From Roseovarius sp. (lineage in GTDB: Bacteria; Pseudomonadota; Alphaproteobacteria; Rhodobacterales; Rhodobacteraceae): a stretch of DNA of 64,000 nucleotides. Below, piece by piece: positions 53,856-61,592 of this stretch (its first letter is position 1; every line of letters begins with the position of its first letter). A program made the translations under genes and the position numbers. The notes below the pieces were generated by a model. It had not been told where the DNA came from and ran no database searches. It was given only the letters and a program-made list of their open reading frames with translations. The stretch lies in contig NZ_JAUCYU010000007.1 in NCBI RefSeq assembly GCF_030373445.1, forward strand, positions 1-64,000. The letters are read 5' to 3'.

Positions 53856-53881
53856 GTGTATTATGTTATATCATAACACAC
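53856..53881. promoter_or_regulatory. 26-bp palindrome related to the portal-operon operators
   Basis: GTGTATTATG (53856-53865) and CATAACACAC (53872-53881) are complementary except for one pair, around TTATAT. The 12-mer ATGTTATATCAT (53863-53874) is the exact reverse complement of ATGATATAACAT at 40888-40899. Confidence 0.6.
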
Positions 53882-53942
53882 AGAGGGCTCATTCCCCGCC
53901 CTCTCACACCACCGTCCCGGCTCCCTTTGAAATCAATCGGAT

Positions 53943-54008
53943 GTAAGTCAGCATTCGCCGGGGCGGTGGTTAAGTCACAACTTACTTACAATAAAAACAA
54001 TAACTTAC
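53943..54008. repeat. Iteron-like GTAAGT/ACTTAC repeats in AT-rich DNA
   Basis: GTAAGTCA (53943-53950), TAAGTCA (53971-53977), AACTTAC (53979-53985) and AACTTAC (54002-54008), the last two separated by an A-rich run (TTACAATAAAAACAAT). The whole 236-bp gap 53856-54091 lacks genes. It could be an origin or a multi-site regulatory region. Confidence 0.4.
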
Positions 54009-54091
54009 GCGACACTTTTCGCTTGATCAGTGGATTCCGCGTGTGCAATTGATCTGGATATTCACGCTACCAGAGAGAAGGACACACGAAC

Positions 54092-54289
54092 ATGAACGCA
54101 CCTATCGAGCGCACCGAAATCTACCTAAGCGACACCATCTATGCGCGGCTCAAAGCGGCGCTCACCCAATTGGTCGCGGAGCCCTTCGAGCGCGAGGGCA
54201 CCGACGCCGAGACTGAAGTCGTGCGCACTCTGGGCGAGATTGGCGGCGTGTGGCCGGAATTCGTGCGGGATGATGTAGAAAGTCGTTGA
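54092..54289 (+). CDS. Small hypothetical protein
   Basis: A 65-aa protein starting MNAPIERTEIYLSDTIYARL, after GAAGGA. IYLSDTIYARLKAALTQLV looks like a strand plus helix, but the length is too small to place it. It lies between the AT-rich repeat region and the operator of the next gene. Confidence 0.5.
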   Translation: MNAPIERTEIYLSDTIYARLKAALTQLVAEPFEREGTDAETEVVRTLGEIGGVWPEFVRDDVESR

Positions 54290-54331
54290 CGTGATGCGTG
54301 ACCGTGACTACATAAAGGTCACGGTCACGCA
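54286..54331 (+). promoter_or_regulatory. Promoter embedded in a perfect 14-bp palindrome
   Basis: TGCGTGACCGTGAC (54295-54308) and GTCACGGTCACGCA (54318-54331) flank a 9-nt centre. TTGACG (54286-54291) and TACATA (54309-54314) are 17 bp apart, so the -10 lies in the palindrome centre. Each arm is a tandem CGTGAC pair. A bound repressor would block the promoter. AGGAG follows at once and serves the next gene. Confidence 0.65.
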
Positions 54332-54343
54332 GGAGATTAGACA

Positions 54344-54862
54344 ATGGCTTTGACGCCGACTGAACGTAAGAGACGCCAGCGCCAAAGGGAAAAGGAGCTG
54401 GCAAAAGAAGAAGCCCGGAAAGGCGGCGACGCTATCGCCTCCTTTGTTCGCACCCCCTATTCCGAATGGGCGAAGAATGATCCGAACCTTGACGACCTTA
54501 ACCAGATTGCCGGTATCGCAGGATTCCAAATTCCAGACTTCGACAACGAGCGCGACCCGGAAGAATTTGTCGTAGATAGAGACGCATACGGGGACGTTGA
54601 TCTATTTGGTGAGGCAAAGGGTGCGCTTGGTCGCGCAGAAGCGACGATCGGGATTTTGCAAGACCTCACTCAACTGATCGCTAAGTCGGTGAATGAATAC
54701 AAGCAGAGTGAAATCAAAGCCCGCCTCGCCGAGCTTGAAATCTCAGACACGACAGACAGGGCCACGGCCATCAACGAGGCCGTGAAACTCAACAAGATGC
54801 TCGACCTGCTAAAAAAGCGGGTCCGCAAGGACTTCCCACAGTGGAAGGTAACGGGCGTTTAG
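54344..54862 (+). CDS. Hypothetical phage protein with basic N-terminus
   Basis: 172 aa. MALTPTERKRRQRQREKELA is a strongly basic helix, followed by an acidic middle and a predicted coiled coil (ILQDLTQLIAKSVNEYKQSE). The N-terminal TPTERKRRQRQRE pattern is common in small phage accessory proteins. It has its own palindrome-controlled promoter. Function unknown. Confidence 0.6.
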   Translation: MALTPTERKRRQRQREKELAKEEARKGGDAIASFVRTPYSEWAKNDPNLDDLNQIAGIAGFQIPDFDNERDPEEFVVDRDAYGDVDLFGEAKGALGRAEATIGILQDLTQLIAKSVNEYKQSEIKARLAELEISDTTDRATAINEAVKLNKMLDLLKKRVRKDFPQWKVTGV

Positions 54863-54955
54863 CCCACGAGTCGCGGCCGGCTGGCAACCAAATTCTCACA
54901 CTCGACGCCAGACCGAACCGCTTAATTGAGACGCCAATTACGAAAGGATCTGAAA

Positions 54956-55867
54956 ATGGCACTCAACCCAAGACTCCGCGCAATGGTCGCCAAGTCTAAG
55001 CATGACCATATCATGAACAAATTCATGTTCGCAACGATGACTGAGAAGGAACTTTTCGAACGATTTCTTGACGCGCCGTTGCGTGCTGGTCCGACTTCGA
55101 CACTGTTTGAGGGAAAAGAAGTAGGAGAGACACCGGGGGAAATTCTTGGCGAACCTATCTATGATGCAGACTGCATCCCGGAGGATATGGGGATTTGCAT
55201 GCTCGATAGACTGAGTGAATCCGATGATCCGGCCGGCGATATGGAGTTTGCCATTGATGAGCTTTGTGCGCTTGTTGAGAGGCTCAAGATTATCTCGCGG
55301 GAGTTCAATTCCTTATGGGACGCTACGCAGGCTTTAATGCCTGATGACGCCGAACTCGATATCATTTTCAACGAAGCGGAAAAGAACTCCCGGTCGCCCG
55401 ATGCGGACGATGCCGCCCCTTTCACCAAACAGAAACCCAATTGTAAGGAGTCTCTTATGACTACCGAGACTAGCACTACCGATAAGCCGGCCGCAACTCT
55501 GACAGAGAAGGAGCTTTTCAAGCGCTTCCTTGATGCGCCTTTTTTCAAGGTTAGTGCAACCTCTACTTTGGCCGGACCACGGCACATTAGTGAGGAAACC
55601 ATCGGCGATTATGTCGCGGACGGTTTCTTCGAGGCTAGTAGTTGGCCGGCAGATGTGCGGGAGTTTGTGTTCGAGCGTTTGCGCGAATGTGACGATCCGT
55701 CTACCGAGTTGCATTGGCTCAAAAACGATATCCTCGGGCTGCAGAGTGATGTTGAAATGTTGGAGCGGGGTTTTGAAGAACTGGCCGAAGCTACCTGCAT
55801 CAACAATGAAGCGGACGCAGGGGAACGTCAGTATCGGCTGCCCACTTCGAAAGAGGGTGGAAAATGA
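54956..55867 (+). CDS. Hypothetical protein with two tandem copies of one domain
   Basis: 303 aa. Two related halves: TEKELFERFLDAPLRAGPTS (about residues 28-47) through SLWDAT, and TEKELFKRFLDAPFFKVSAT (about 182-201) through ELAEAT, each about 105 residues with a conserved SESDDP/RECDDP core. At 55445-55450 AAGGAG precedes an in-frame ATG at 55457 (MTTETSTTDKP), so a shorter 136-aa form with only the second domain is likely made. It looks like a gene duplication whose first stop was lost. Function unknown. Confidence 0.65.
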   Translation: MALNPRLRAMVAKSKHDHIMNKFMFATMTEKELFERFLDAPLRAGPTSTLFEGKEVGETPGEILGEPIYDADCIPEDMGICMLDRLSESDDPAGDMEFAIDELCALVERLKIISREFNSLWDATQALMPDDAELDIIFNEAEKNSRSPDADDAAPFTKQKPNCKESLMTTETSTTDKPAATLTEKELFKRFLDAPFFKVSATSTLAGPRHISEETIGDYVADGFFEASSWPADVREFVFERLRECDDPSTELHWLKNDILGLQSDVEMLERGFEELAEATCINNEADAGERQYRLPTSKEGGK

Positions 55868-56127
55868 ACAAGAAACAGGATCGCTTTTGCGAGGCGCTCG
55901 ACTACTACATTCAGTTTCCCGGTCCCAAGACTGCATCTGAACTGCATGCGGCTTGTGGCGGAGTTTGGAATGACAAGTCACAGATGCAGATCAACGCGCG
56001 CAATGACGTAGGTGATGCGATTGGCAGTTTTGTAGAGTTCGGCCAGTGGGAAGAGACTGGTCGCACCTACGCAGGCGCAGCCCGTCGAATTCGCCCCAGG
56101 CTGAAAGCAGAATTCAATCTGTCATAG
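55864..56127 (+). CDS. Small hypothetical protein
   Basis: 87 aa, start MNKKQDRFCEALDYYIQFPG in an ATGA overlap with the two-domain protein, so the two are coexpressed. TASELHAACGGVWNDKSQMQ has a helical, HTH-like feel, but no family match is clear. Followed by a strong terminator. Confidence 0.55.
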   Translation: MNKKQDRFCEALDYYIQFPGPKTASELHAACGGVWNDKSQMQINARNDVGDAIGSFVEFGQWEETGRTYAGAARRIRPRLKAEFNLS

Positions 56128-56153
56128 TCGTTCCAACAGATGAATCGTAATAG

Positions 56154-56179
56154 CCCGCCAGCCAATGCTGGCGGGTTTT
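56154..56179 (+). terminator. Strong intrinsic terminator
   Basis: Perfect 9-bp stem CCCGCCAGC/GCTGGCGGG (56154-56162 with 56167-56175), CAAT loop, then TTTTC. It ends the right-hand gene group of the element. Confidence 0.9.
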
Positions 56180-56332
56180 CACTTGAGTTCATTTCTGGTG
56201 CTCTGTCCGCGCAGCCAAGGGCTGAAGCTCCAATGCAAAAGATCCAAATATTACCCAAGAATGTATTATTAAGTTGATACAACCCTTGATAGATTTCCCT
56301 CTCAACCGATCTGCCACGAGGGAGGATAGTTC

Positions 56333-56665
56333 GTGAATTACCATACCAAAGTCAGCCGACTAGTCGCGATTGTCGCGGCCGCATGCTCACCCACATTGTC
56401 TTTGGCCCATTCGGGCGGTCTTGATGCAAACGGGTGCCATGCTGGATCACAACCTTATCATTGTCACCGCTCAGCCTCACAATCCAGCAATTCCAGTTCG
56501 GATTGCCACCCCAGCTATCGGGGAGCCTGCGTCCCAATTGCGAGTGACGTTGATTGTGCCGGCGGTTCAGGTAATGGCCCGGCTTATGTCCGCGGACCAG
56601 TCCAAGTTGTTGGCAGAGATGTATACGGACTTGATCGCGATGGCGACGGAATCGCATGTGAGTAG
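56333..56665 (+). CDS. Secreted excalibur/YHYH-type protein
   Basis: 110 aa with a signal peptide (cleavage near LSLA-HS at 25). AHSGGLDANGCHAG with PYHCHR resembles the YHYH motif, and the C-terminal DRDGDGIACE is the calcium-binding core of the excalibur domain. The GTG start follows GGGAGGA. It is the last gene before attR and has its own upstream region, typical of a cargo or lysogenic conversion gene. It would act in the periplasm or outside the cell. Confidence 0.7.
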   Translation: MNYHTKVSRLVAIVAAACSPTLSLAHSGGLDANGCHAGSQPYHCHRSASQSSNSSSDCHPSYRGACVPIASDVDCAGGSGNGPAYVRGPVQVVGRDVYGLDRDGDGIACE

Positions 56666-56692
56666 AGAGCAATCGCGGCCCATTTTTCGGCC

Positions 56693-56712
56693 GGTTACAT
56701 GGTTACAAAACG
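56693..56712 (+). promoter_or_regulatory. Candidate integrase arm sites near attR
   Basis: GGTTACAT (56693-56700) followed by TGGTTACAAAACG (56700-56712), the latter identical to 38698-38710 near attL. It lies 38 bp from the attR core. Confidence 0.5.
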
Positions 56713-56749
56713 TCTCGCAAGTCATTGATTTTGTTTGGCGAATGCAGAA

Positions 56750-56773
56750 TTCGAGTCCCTCCGGGCCTACCAG
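56750..56773. other. attR of the integrated element
   Basis: Right copy of the 24-bp direct repeat of the tRNA 3' end (TTCGAGTCCCTCCGGGCC continuing through CCAG), identical to 38606-38629. It is not a tRNA gene by itself. Confidence 0.9.
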
Positions 56774-56920
56774 TTCCAAAACCGTTCTGGTCCGGATTCC
56801 CGGCGGGCATGTCTTTACAATGCCGGTCGGCGCGCTACTTCTACGGACATCCCTGCGCCGCCGCGGATTTCGGTGGCGTTCCTGCGGCACGTGCCGCGTT
56901 GGACGGAAGTGGACTTGAAA

Positions 56921-57328
56921 ATGCGAAATTTGCTCACACCTTGCCTGCTGGCCTGTGCCGCCGCCCTGCCCTTTCAACCGGCCCATGCGGATACCGCCGC
57001 CAGGCATATCCCGGCGACCGTGCAGCACCAGGCGATCATCGACTGCCAGTACGAGCTTGGCCTGCGCGGGGCGCCGAAGATACAGGCGACCTACGTGGCC
57101 TATGCGTGGGGCGGCGATACCGTGCTGCGTATCCTGCCGCACGGGAGTGTCGGCGCCGGCGAGGCCGCGTGGATCAATGCCTGCGCCGATGCGCGGCTGG
57201 GTCGGGGGACTGCCACCACCACCACCACCACGGTCGTGACGGTCAAGCGGGTGCGCAAGGTCGACAGTCTCTGCCCGCCCTGGGCATCGGTGCTGTATCG
57301 CGGGTCGACCTATTGCGTTGGGAATTGA
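56921..57328 (+). CDS. Secreted hypothetical protein
   Basis: A 135-aa protein with signal peptide MRNLLTPCLLACAAALPFQP (cleavage near AHA-DT at 26). The mature part has four cysteines (IIDCQYELGL, WINACADARL, DSLCPPW, STYCVGN) that may form two disulfides, and a Thr run (TATTTTTTVVTV). First host gene right of attR. No family recognised. Confidence 0.6.
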   Translation: MRNLLTPCLLACAAALPFQPAHADTAARHIPATVQHQAIIDCQYELGLRGAPKIQATYVAYAWGGDTVLRILPHGSVGAGEAAWINACADARLGRGTATTTTTTVVTVKRVRKVDSLCPPWASVLYRGSTYCVGN

Positions 57329-57365
57329 GGTAGGGAGGCTCGGTGCGCTCCGGGGCCCTGTTTGA

Positions 57366-57806
57366 ATGGAAGACCTCGAGAAGCTTTTCAGGCGCTACGC
57401 TCGACGGAAGGCCGCGCGGTGGTGGGTCGGCGAAAGGCCGGTTGGCCGGGATGGTGCGCCGGGTCGGAGTATCGCGAGCCGGTTGGGGTATCCGACCGGT
57501 GACCTGGACCCGTTCGCAACGGACAGGATGGTGCGCCTGACGCGGGACCAGGCGGCCCATGTGCTGGCCGTGGCCGGCACGCTCAGCCTGGTCATGGACA
57601 CGTATGCGCCCAGGCAAGGCCGACTTGAGGAAGCCCGGGCCGCGCTTGCCGGTTTGAAGGCCGATGCGACCTTCCTGAGCAACGGGTACTGGGGCCTGAA
57701 CGAAGATACGGGGTGGATTCCCCTGACAAAAGCCACATTCGATTCCGGAGTGATCGGTTACGATGCCGATCGAGCCTTCATATTCTGGGTGGAGGAAGAG
57801 GATTAG
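57366..57806 (+). CDS. Hypothetical cytosolic protein
   Basis: A 146-aa protein starting MEDLEKLFRRYARRKAARWW, with no signal peptide or membrane segment. VLAVAGTLSLVMDTY and GYDADRAFIFWVEEED are its most distinctive parts. No family recognised; it lies alone between two host genes. The 199 bp that follow show nothing notable. Confidence 0.5.
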   Translation: MEDLEKLFRRYARRKAARWWVGERPVGRDGAPGRSIASRLGYPTGDLDPFATDRMVRLTRDQAAHVLAVAGTLSLVMDTYAPRQGRLEEARAALAGLKADATFLSNGYWGLNEDTGWIPLTKATFDSGVIGYDADRAFIFWVEEED

Positions 57807-58005
57807 CGCGGACGGTCCCCGGACTGGCGGTGAGATGTCGTTGATGCGCTCAATGCGCCGGCGAATGGGGCCGGAAGTGGCGCCTCCTTCCACAGTCGTA
57901 CGGTAACGTACCCCTCGCCACTGGACACCGCCCACCGCTTTCCGCTATCGCATCCGGCAATAGGTCTGCGCCGGTCCGGCGCCATTTTCAAAAGCGGATT
58001 TCCGG

Positions 58006-60030
58006 GTGAAATACAGGTCTGAGATCGATGGCTTGCGGGCGGTGGCCGTGGTGCCGGTCATCCTGTTTCATGCCGGGCTTTCCGTGCTGCCGGGCGGGTT
58101 CGTGGGCGTCGACGTGTTCTTCGTCATCTCCGGCTACCTGATCACCACCATCCTGATCGAGGATCGCCGGAAGGGCAGCTATTCGCTGGCGAAGTTCTAC
58201 GAGCGGCGGGCGAGGCGCATTCTGCCGGCGCTGTTCCTGGTCATGGCGGCCTGCATTCCCTTCGCGCTTCTGTGGATGCCGCCCTACGAGTTGCAGACAT
58301 TCGCGCGCAGCATGGCGTTCGCGTCGTTCTTCGTGTCGAACTTTCATTTCCTCGAGAACGTGCGGGGCTATTTCACCGCTGCCAACGAGTATCAGCCGCT
58401 GCTGCATACGTGGTCTCTGGGGGTGGAGGAGCAGTTCTACCTGGTCTTTCCGCTGCTTCTGGGGCTGGTGCTGAAGGGCGGAAAGCGGGTGGCGTTCGGC
58501 GCCATAGCGGTGCTGGCGGTTCTGTCGCTGGCGGTGGCGGAATGGGGGTGGCGGAACCACCCGGCGGCGAATTTCTACTTCACCCCGTCAAGGTTCTGGG
58601 AGCTGATGGCGGGGGCGCTTTGTGCGCTGTGGCTTATCGACCGAAAGGTAGAGGGGCGCGAGATTCCCGCCGCGCTGGGGCTGGTGATGATCGGGGCGGC
58701 GGCAGTGGTCTATGGCGCGGGCACGCCCTTCCCGTCGGTCTACACGCTGTTGCCGGTCGGTGGCACGGTGCTGGTGATCCTGTTCGCCGGACCGGGCACG
58801 GTGGCGGGGCGGCTTTTGTCGCTGGGGCCGGTGGTGGGCATCGGGCTGGTGAGCTACTCCGCCTACCTGTGGCACCAGCCGCTCTTCGCCTTTGCCCGCA
58901 TCCGCAGCTTCGACCCGCCGTCGGACGCGCTGATGATCGTGCTGGCGGGGCTCAGCTTCGTGCTGGCGGCGCTGACCTGGCGGTTCGTGGAGCGGCCCTT
59001 CCGGCAGCGGCCGGCGGCGATCCTGCCCGGGCGGGCGCGGCTGCTGTGGGCGAGCGGCGGGGTGACGGTGCTGTTCTTCGCCATCGGCATGGCGGGTTTC
59101 ATGGGCAGCGGGTTCCCGGCGCGGCTGGATCTGCGGGGGGATTCCCCGCTGCGGGCGGCGCTGGCCTCGCTCGAGGAGCGGCCGGAGTACCAGACCTGTT
59201 CCGAGCTGGCCCAGACCGTTCGGCCGGAGGACGTGTTCTGCACCGCCTTCGCCCCGGAGGGGGCGGAGGAGGCCATCGCGGTGATCGGCGACAGCTACGC
59301 GATCTCGCTGCTGCCGGCCTTCGAGACGGTGGCGGCGGAGCGGCCGGTGCGGGTGCTGGCCGGAACGCATCCGGGCTGTCCGCCGATCCTTGGGGTCTAT
59401 ACGTCGCGCAGCCGGAAGGACGAGCTGTCCTGCCATGGCTACACCGAGCGGCTGGCCGAGGCGTTGAGGGCCGAGGGGGTGGCGGCGGTGTTTCTGGTGG
59501 GGCGGTGGACGCTTTACACCGGGCCGGTCTATGCGGGGGCGAACCCGCGCTATTTCCTGGCCGAGGAGCTGAACGGGAACCGGGGCGACATGGCGCAGTC
59601 GCGTGCCGTGTTCGAGGCGGCCGTCGACCGGACCATCGAATTCTACCGGGACGCCGGGATCGCGGTGTTCCTGGTGACGGAAGTGCCCGAGCAGAAGGTG
59701 ACGCCGAAGCTTCTGCTGGAGAAGCTGATCCTGACAGGGCACGGGGCGGATGCGGAGGTGGACACGCTGATTGCCAACACCTTCGTCAACGTGCCGGACA
59801 ATGATGCCATCCAGCAATACGTGCTGGACGTGTTCACCGCGCGGCAGGCGGAGGGTGTGCACGTGGTGGAACTCCCCCTGCCCTTCATGGTCGAGGGGCG
59901 GTATATCTGGTATCTCGACGGGCGGCCGCTTTACCACGACAGCGGGCATATCTCGCTCGAGGGGGCGCGGGGCCTGCGGGGGTATATCCGCGACACGGTC
60001 GAGGCGGAGTTGCCGGGGCCGGGCGGCTAA
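58006..60030 (+). CDS. OafA-type acyltransferase with SGNH domain
   Basis: A 674-aa inner-membrane O-acyltransferase that adds acetyl-type groups to cell-surface polysaccharides. The acyltransferase-3 domain (residues 1-350, about ten helices) starts EIDGLRAVAVVPVILFHAG with the catalytic His, and FFVISGYLIT follows. The periplasmic SGNH domain (about 420-670) has Ser430 in AVIGDSYAISL and the Asp-His pair in YHDSGHIS. The GTG start gives the family N-terminus exactly. Acceptor polymer unknown. Confidence 0.92.
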   Translation: MKYRSEIDGLRAVAVVPVILFHAGLSVLPGGFVGVDVFFVISGYLITTILIEDRRKGSYSLAKFYERRARRILPALFLVMAACIPFALLWMPPYELQTFARSMAFASFFVSNFHFLENVRGYFTAANEYQPLLHTWSLGVEEQFYLVFPLLLGLVLKGGKRVAFGAIAVLAVLSLAVAEWGWRNHPAANFYFTPSRFWELMAGALCALWLIDRKVEGREIPAALGLVMIGAAAVVYGAGTPFPSVYTLLPVGGTVLVILFAGPGTVAGRLLSLGPVVGIGLVSYSAYLWHQPLFAFARIRSFDPPSDALMIVLAGLSFVLAALTWRFVERPFRQRPAAILPGRARLLWASGGVTVLFFAIGMAGFMGSGFPARLDLRGDSPLRAALASLEERPEYQTCSELAQTVRPEDVFCTAFAPEGAEEAIAVIGDSYAISLLPAFETVAAERPVRVLAGTHPGCPPILGVYTSRSRKDELSCHGYTERLAEALRAEGVAAVFLVGRWTLYTGPVYAGANPRYFLAEELNGNRGDMAQSRAVFEAAVDRTIEFYRDAGIAVFLVTEVPEQKVTPKLLLEKLILTGHGADAEVDTLIANTFVNVPDNDAIQQYVLDVFTARQAEGVHVVELPLPFMVEGRYIWYLDGRPLYHDSGHISLEGARGLRGYIRDTVEAELPGPGG

Positions 60031-60146
60031 GCGGGCCAAACTGTTCGGAATTTTTCGCGACGAACGGTTGATCGGGCGGCGATTGGCCTGCTACGATCTG
60101 CTTCATTATTGGTTTTCAAATGGATTTCAGCACAAGGGTATTCGTC

Positions 60147-61592
60147 ATGAGTCAGACTATTTTTCCGGGGACCGCCCGCCTTCTTTCCGCGACGATCTTC
60201 GGCCTGGTTGCATTCGATGCGACGGGTGTGACGGCGGAGCCGCTGGCCAGCCCGTGGCAGAGCATGCGGACCGAGGGACGTGCGAGGATGGAGCGGGCCT
60301 GTGACGGGGACGAGGCCGCGCGGCGGGAGATCGTCGAGGGAGTCGAGGCGGGCACAGACTTCTATTCGATGACCAGTATCGGCTATATGCGCCGACATTG
60401 CGGGCTGTTTCGCAAGTATGACAACGCGGCGATCGACGCAAAACTGGGCGCAGCGGCGGAGGCCGGTTATCCAGGCGCGCAGTATTACTGGGGTATCAAC
60501 ATGATTGATGGGACCTCGACGCGTATCCCGCATGACCCCGAGGGTGGGGCGGTGATGCTGGACCGTGCCGCGCGGTCGGGCCATGGCACGAGCGCGCAGA
60601 AGCTGGCCTTCTGGTACGCATTGGGCACGCTGCTGCCGCGTGACCTGGTGAAGGCGCAGGAATACCTTGCCATCGCCGAGGCGGAGGGGGTGAACGCGAA
60701 CACCGTCGCCTTTACGCGTGGCAAGATCGAGATGGCGGCGGCGCAGGACGGTGTGCCCGTGCCGGAGGCGCCGGAGATACCGGAGGCCACGGCGAAGCGC
60801 GAGGCGCGCGCGGCGGAGGCGGTGTTCGCGGAGCTGAGGGAGCAGTTCGGCGAGGGGTTCGGGGCCGAAACCGGCTATTTGGAAAAGGCCGGGGTGTATT
60901 ACTTCCACCATTGCAGCGCGACCTCCTTCGGGAAGCTGGCGGTGTTCCGGTTGCAGGACGATGGGGAGGCGCAGGTCTGGAGCGACGAGAAGGGTTGCGT
61001 CAACGGGGTGGACGAGACCGACCTGAACGGCGACGGCGAGCCCGAGATCCGGTATTACACGCAGGGCGGCGGATCCGGCACCTATGCCGCGTCGGTGAAC
61101 TTCCTGCACTGGCCCGAGGGCGAACCGGAGCCGAAGAAGGGGCTGAAGTACACCACCTACTCCTATTCCTGGTGGGACGGGCTTTATTCGAAATACGGCT
61201 ATGACGCCGGGGTGGCGAGCCTTCTGGTCACCACCACCGGGGAGTTGGTCGAGGGGCCGAGCTGCAAATGGGGCGAATACTGCCCGAGCTGGCCGCAGGA
61301 CGCGGAGTGCCGGGCGGCCATACGGTGCCCGATGGTGGTTGAGAAATCGCTCTACGTGGGCGGCGAGGACGAGCCCTACCCCGACGAGCTGCGCGGCGAC
61401 CGGGCGTGGGAGCGGTTCGTGCAGGACGTCTATGAAGGCACCGGCTACCGGCTGGCCAACGAGGGGGCGCCGGAGGGGATCGTGAGCGCCTCGCTCAGCC
61501 CGCTGGAGAAGGTGCTGGACGCCGCCGAGGGCGAGATGCCCGGTGAGGTGTCGGAGGCACGCAAGGACCTGATCAGCGACTGGCTGAACTGA
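60147..61592 (+). CDS. Secreted Sel1-like repeat protein, unknown function
   Basis: 481 aa from the ATG at 60147 (signal peptide, cleavage near VTA-EP); an ATG at 60120 would add nine residues. Residues about 70-200 contain Sel1/TPR-like helical repeats (GYPGAQYYWGINMIDG, GHGTSAQKLAFWYALG). The second half (about 230-480) is cysteine-containing, beta-rich and unfamiliar (YFHHCSATSFGKLAVF, DLNGDGEPEIRYY, which resembles an FG-GAP/calcium loop). Coupled to the next gene by a TGATG overlap. Confidence 0.6.
   Translation: MSQTIFPGTARLLSATIFGLVAFDATGVTAEPLASPWQSMRTEGRARMERACDGDEAARREIVEGVEAGTDFYSMTSIGYMRRHCGLFRKYDNAAIDAKLGAAAEAGYPGAQYYWGINMIDGTSTRIPHDPEGGAVMLDRAARSGHGTSAQKLAFWYALGTLLPRDLVKAQEYLAIAEAEGVNANTVAFTRGKIEMAAAQDGVPVPEAPEIPEATAKREARAAEAVFAELREQFGEGFGAETGYLEKAGVYYFHHCSATSFGKLAVFRLQDDGEAQVWSDEKGCVNGVDETDLNGDGEPEIRYYTQGGGSGTYAASVNFLHWPEGEPEPKKGLKYTTYSYSWWDGLYSKYGYDAGVASLLVTTTGELVEGPSCKWGEYCPSWPQDAECRAAIRCPMVVEKSLYVGGEDEPYPDELRGDRAWERFVQDVYEGTGYRLANEGAPEGIVSASLSPLEKVLDAAEGEMPGEVSEARKDLISDWLN

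Larger units (their letters stand above)
38606..56773 (+). mobile_element. 18.2-kb phage-like element integrated in a tRNA gene
   Basis: Bounded by 24-bp att repeats, with a tyrosine integrase beside attL. Content in order: integrase, SieB-like gene (minus), portal, chaperone-like, protease-capsid, chaperone-like, HNH, unknown genes, connector, gp10-like, DUF3168, adaptor, small and large terminase, tape measure, gpM-like protein, then about seven small unknown genes. Missing by inspection: major tail protein, tail tip beyond gpM, lysis, replication and an obvious CI-type repressor. It is either a capsid-forming satellite or a deleted prophage. Confidence 0.88.

Noticed and set aside
56750..56773. 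A second tRNA gene at the right end of the element
   Set aside because: Only the 3' 23 bases of the tRNA are present; it is attR, not a gene.
38606..56773. Gene transfer agent cluster
   Set aside because: Some genes resemble GTA families, but the integrase, att repeats, HNH and permuted order, together with absent GTA tail genes, point to an integrated mobile element.
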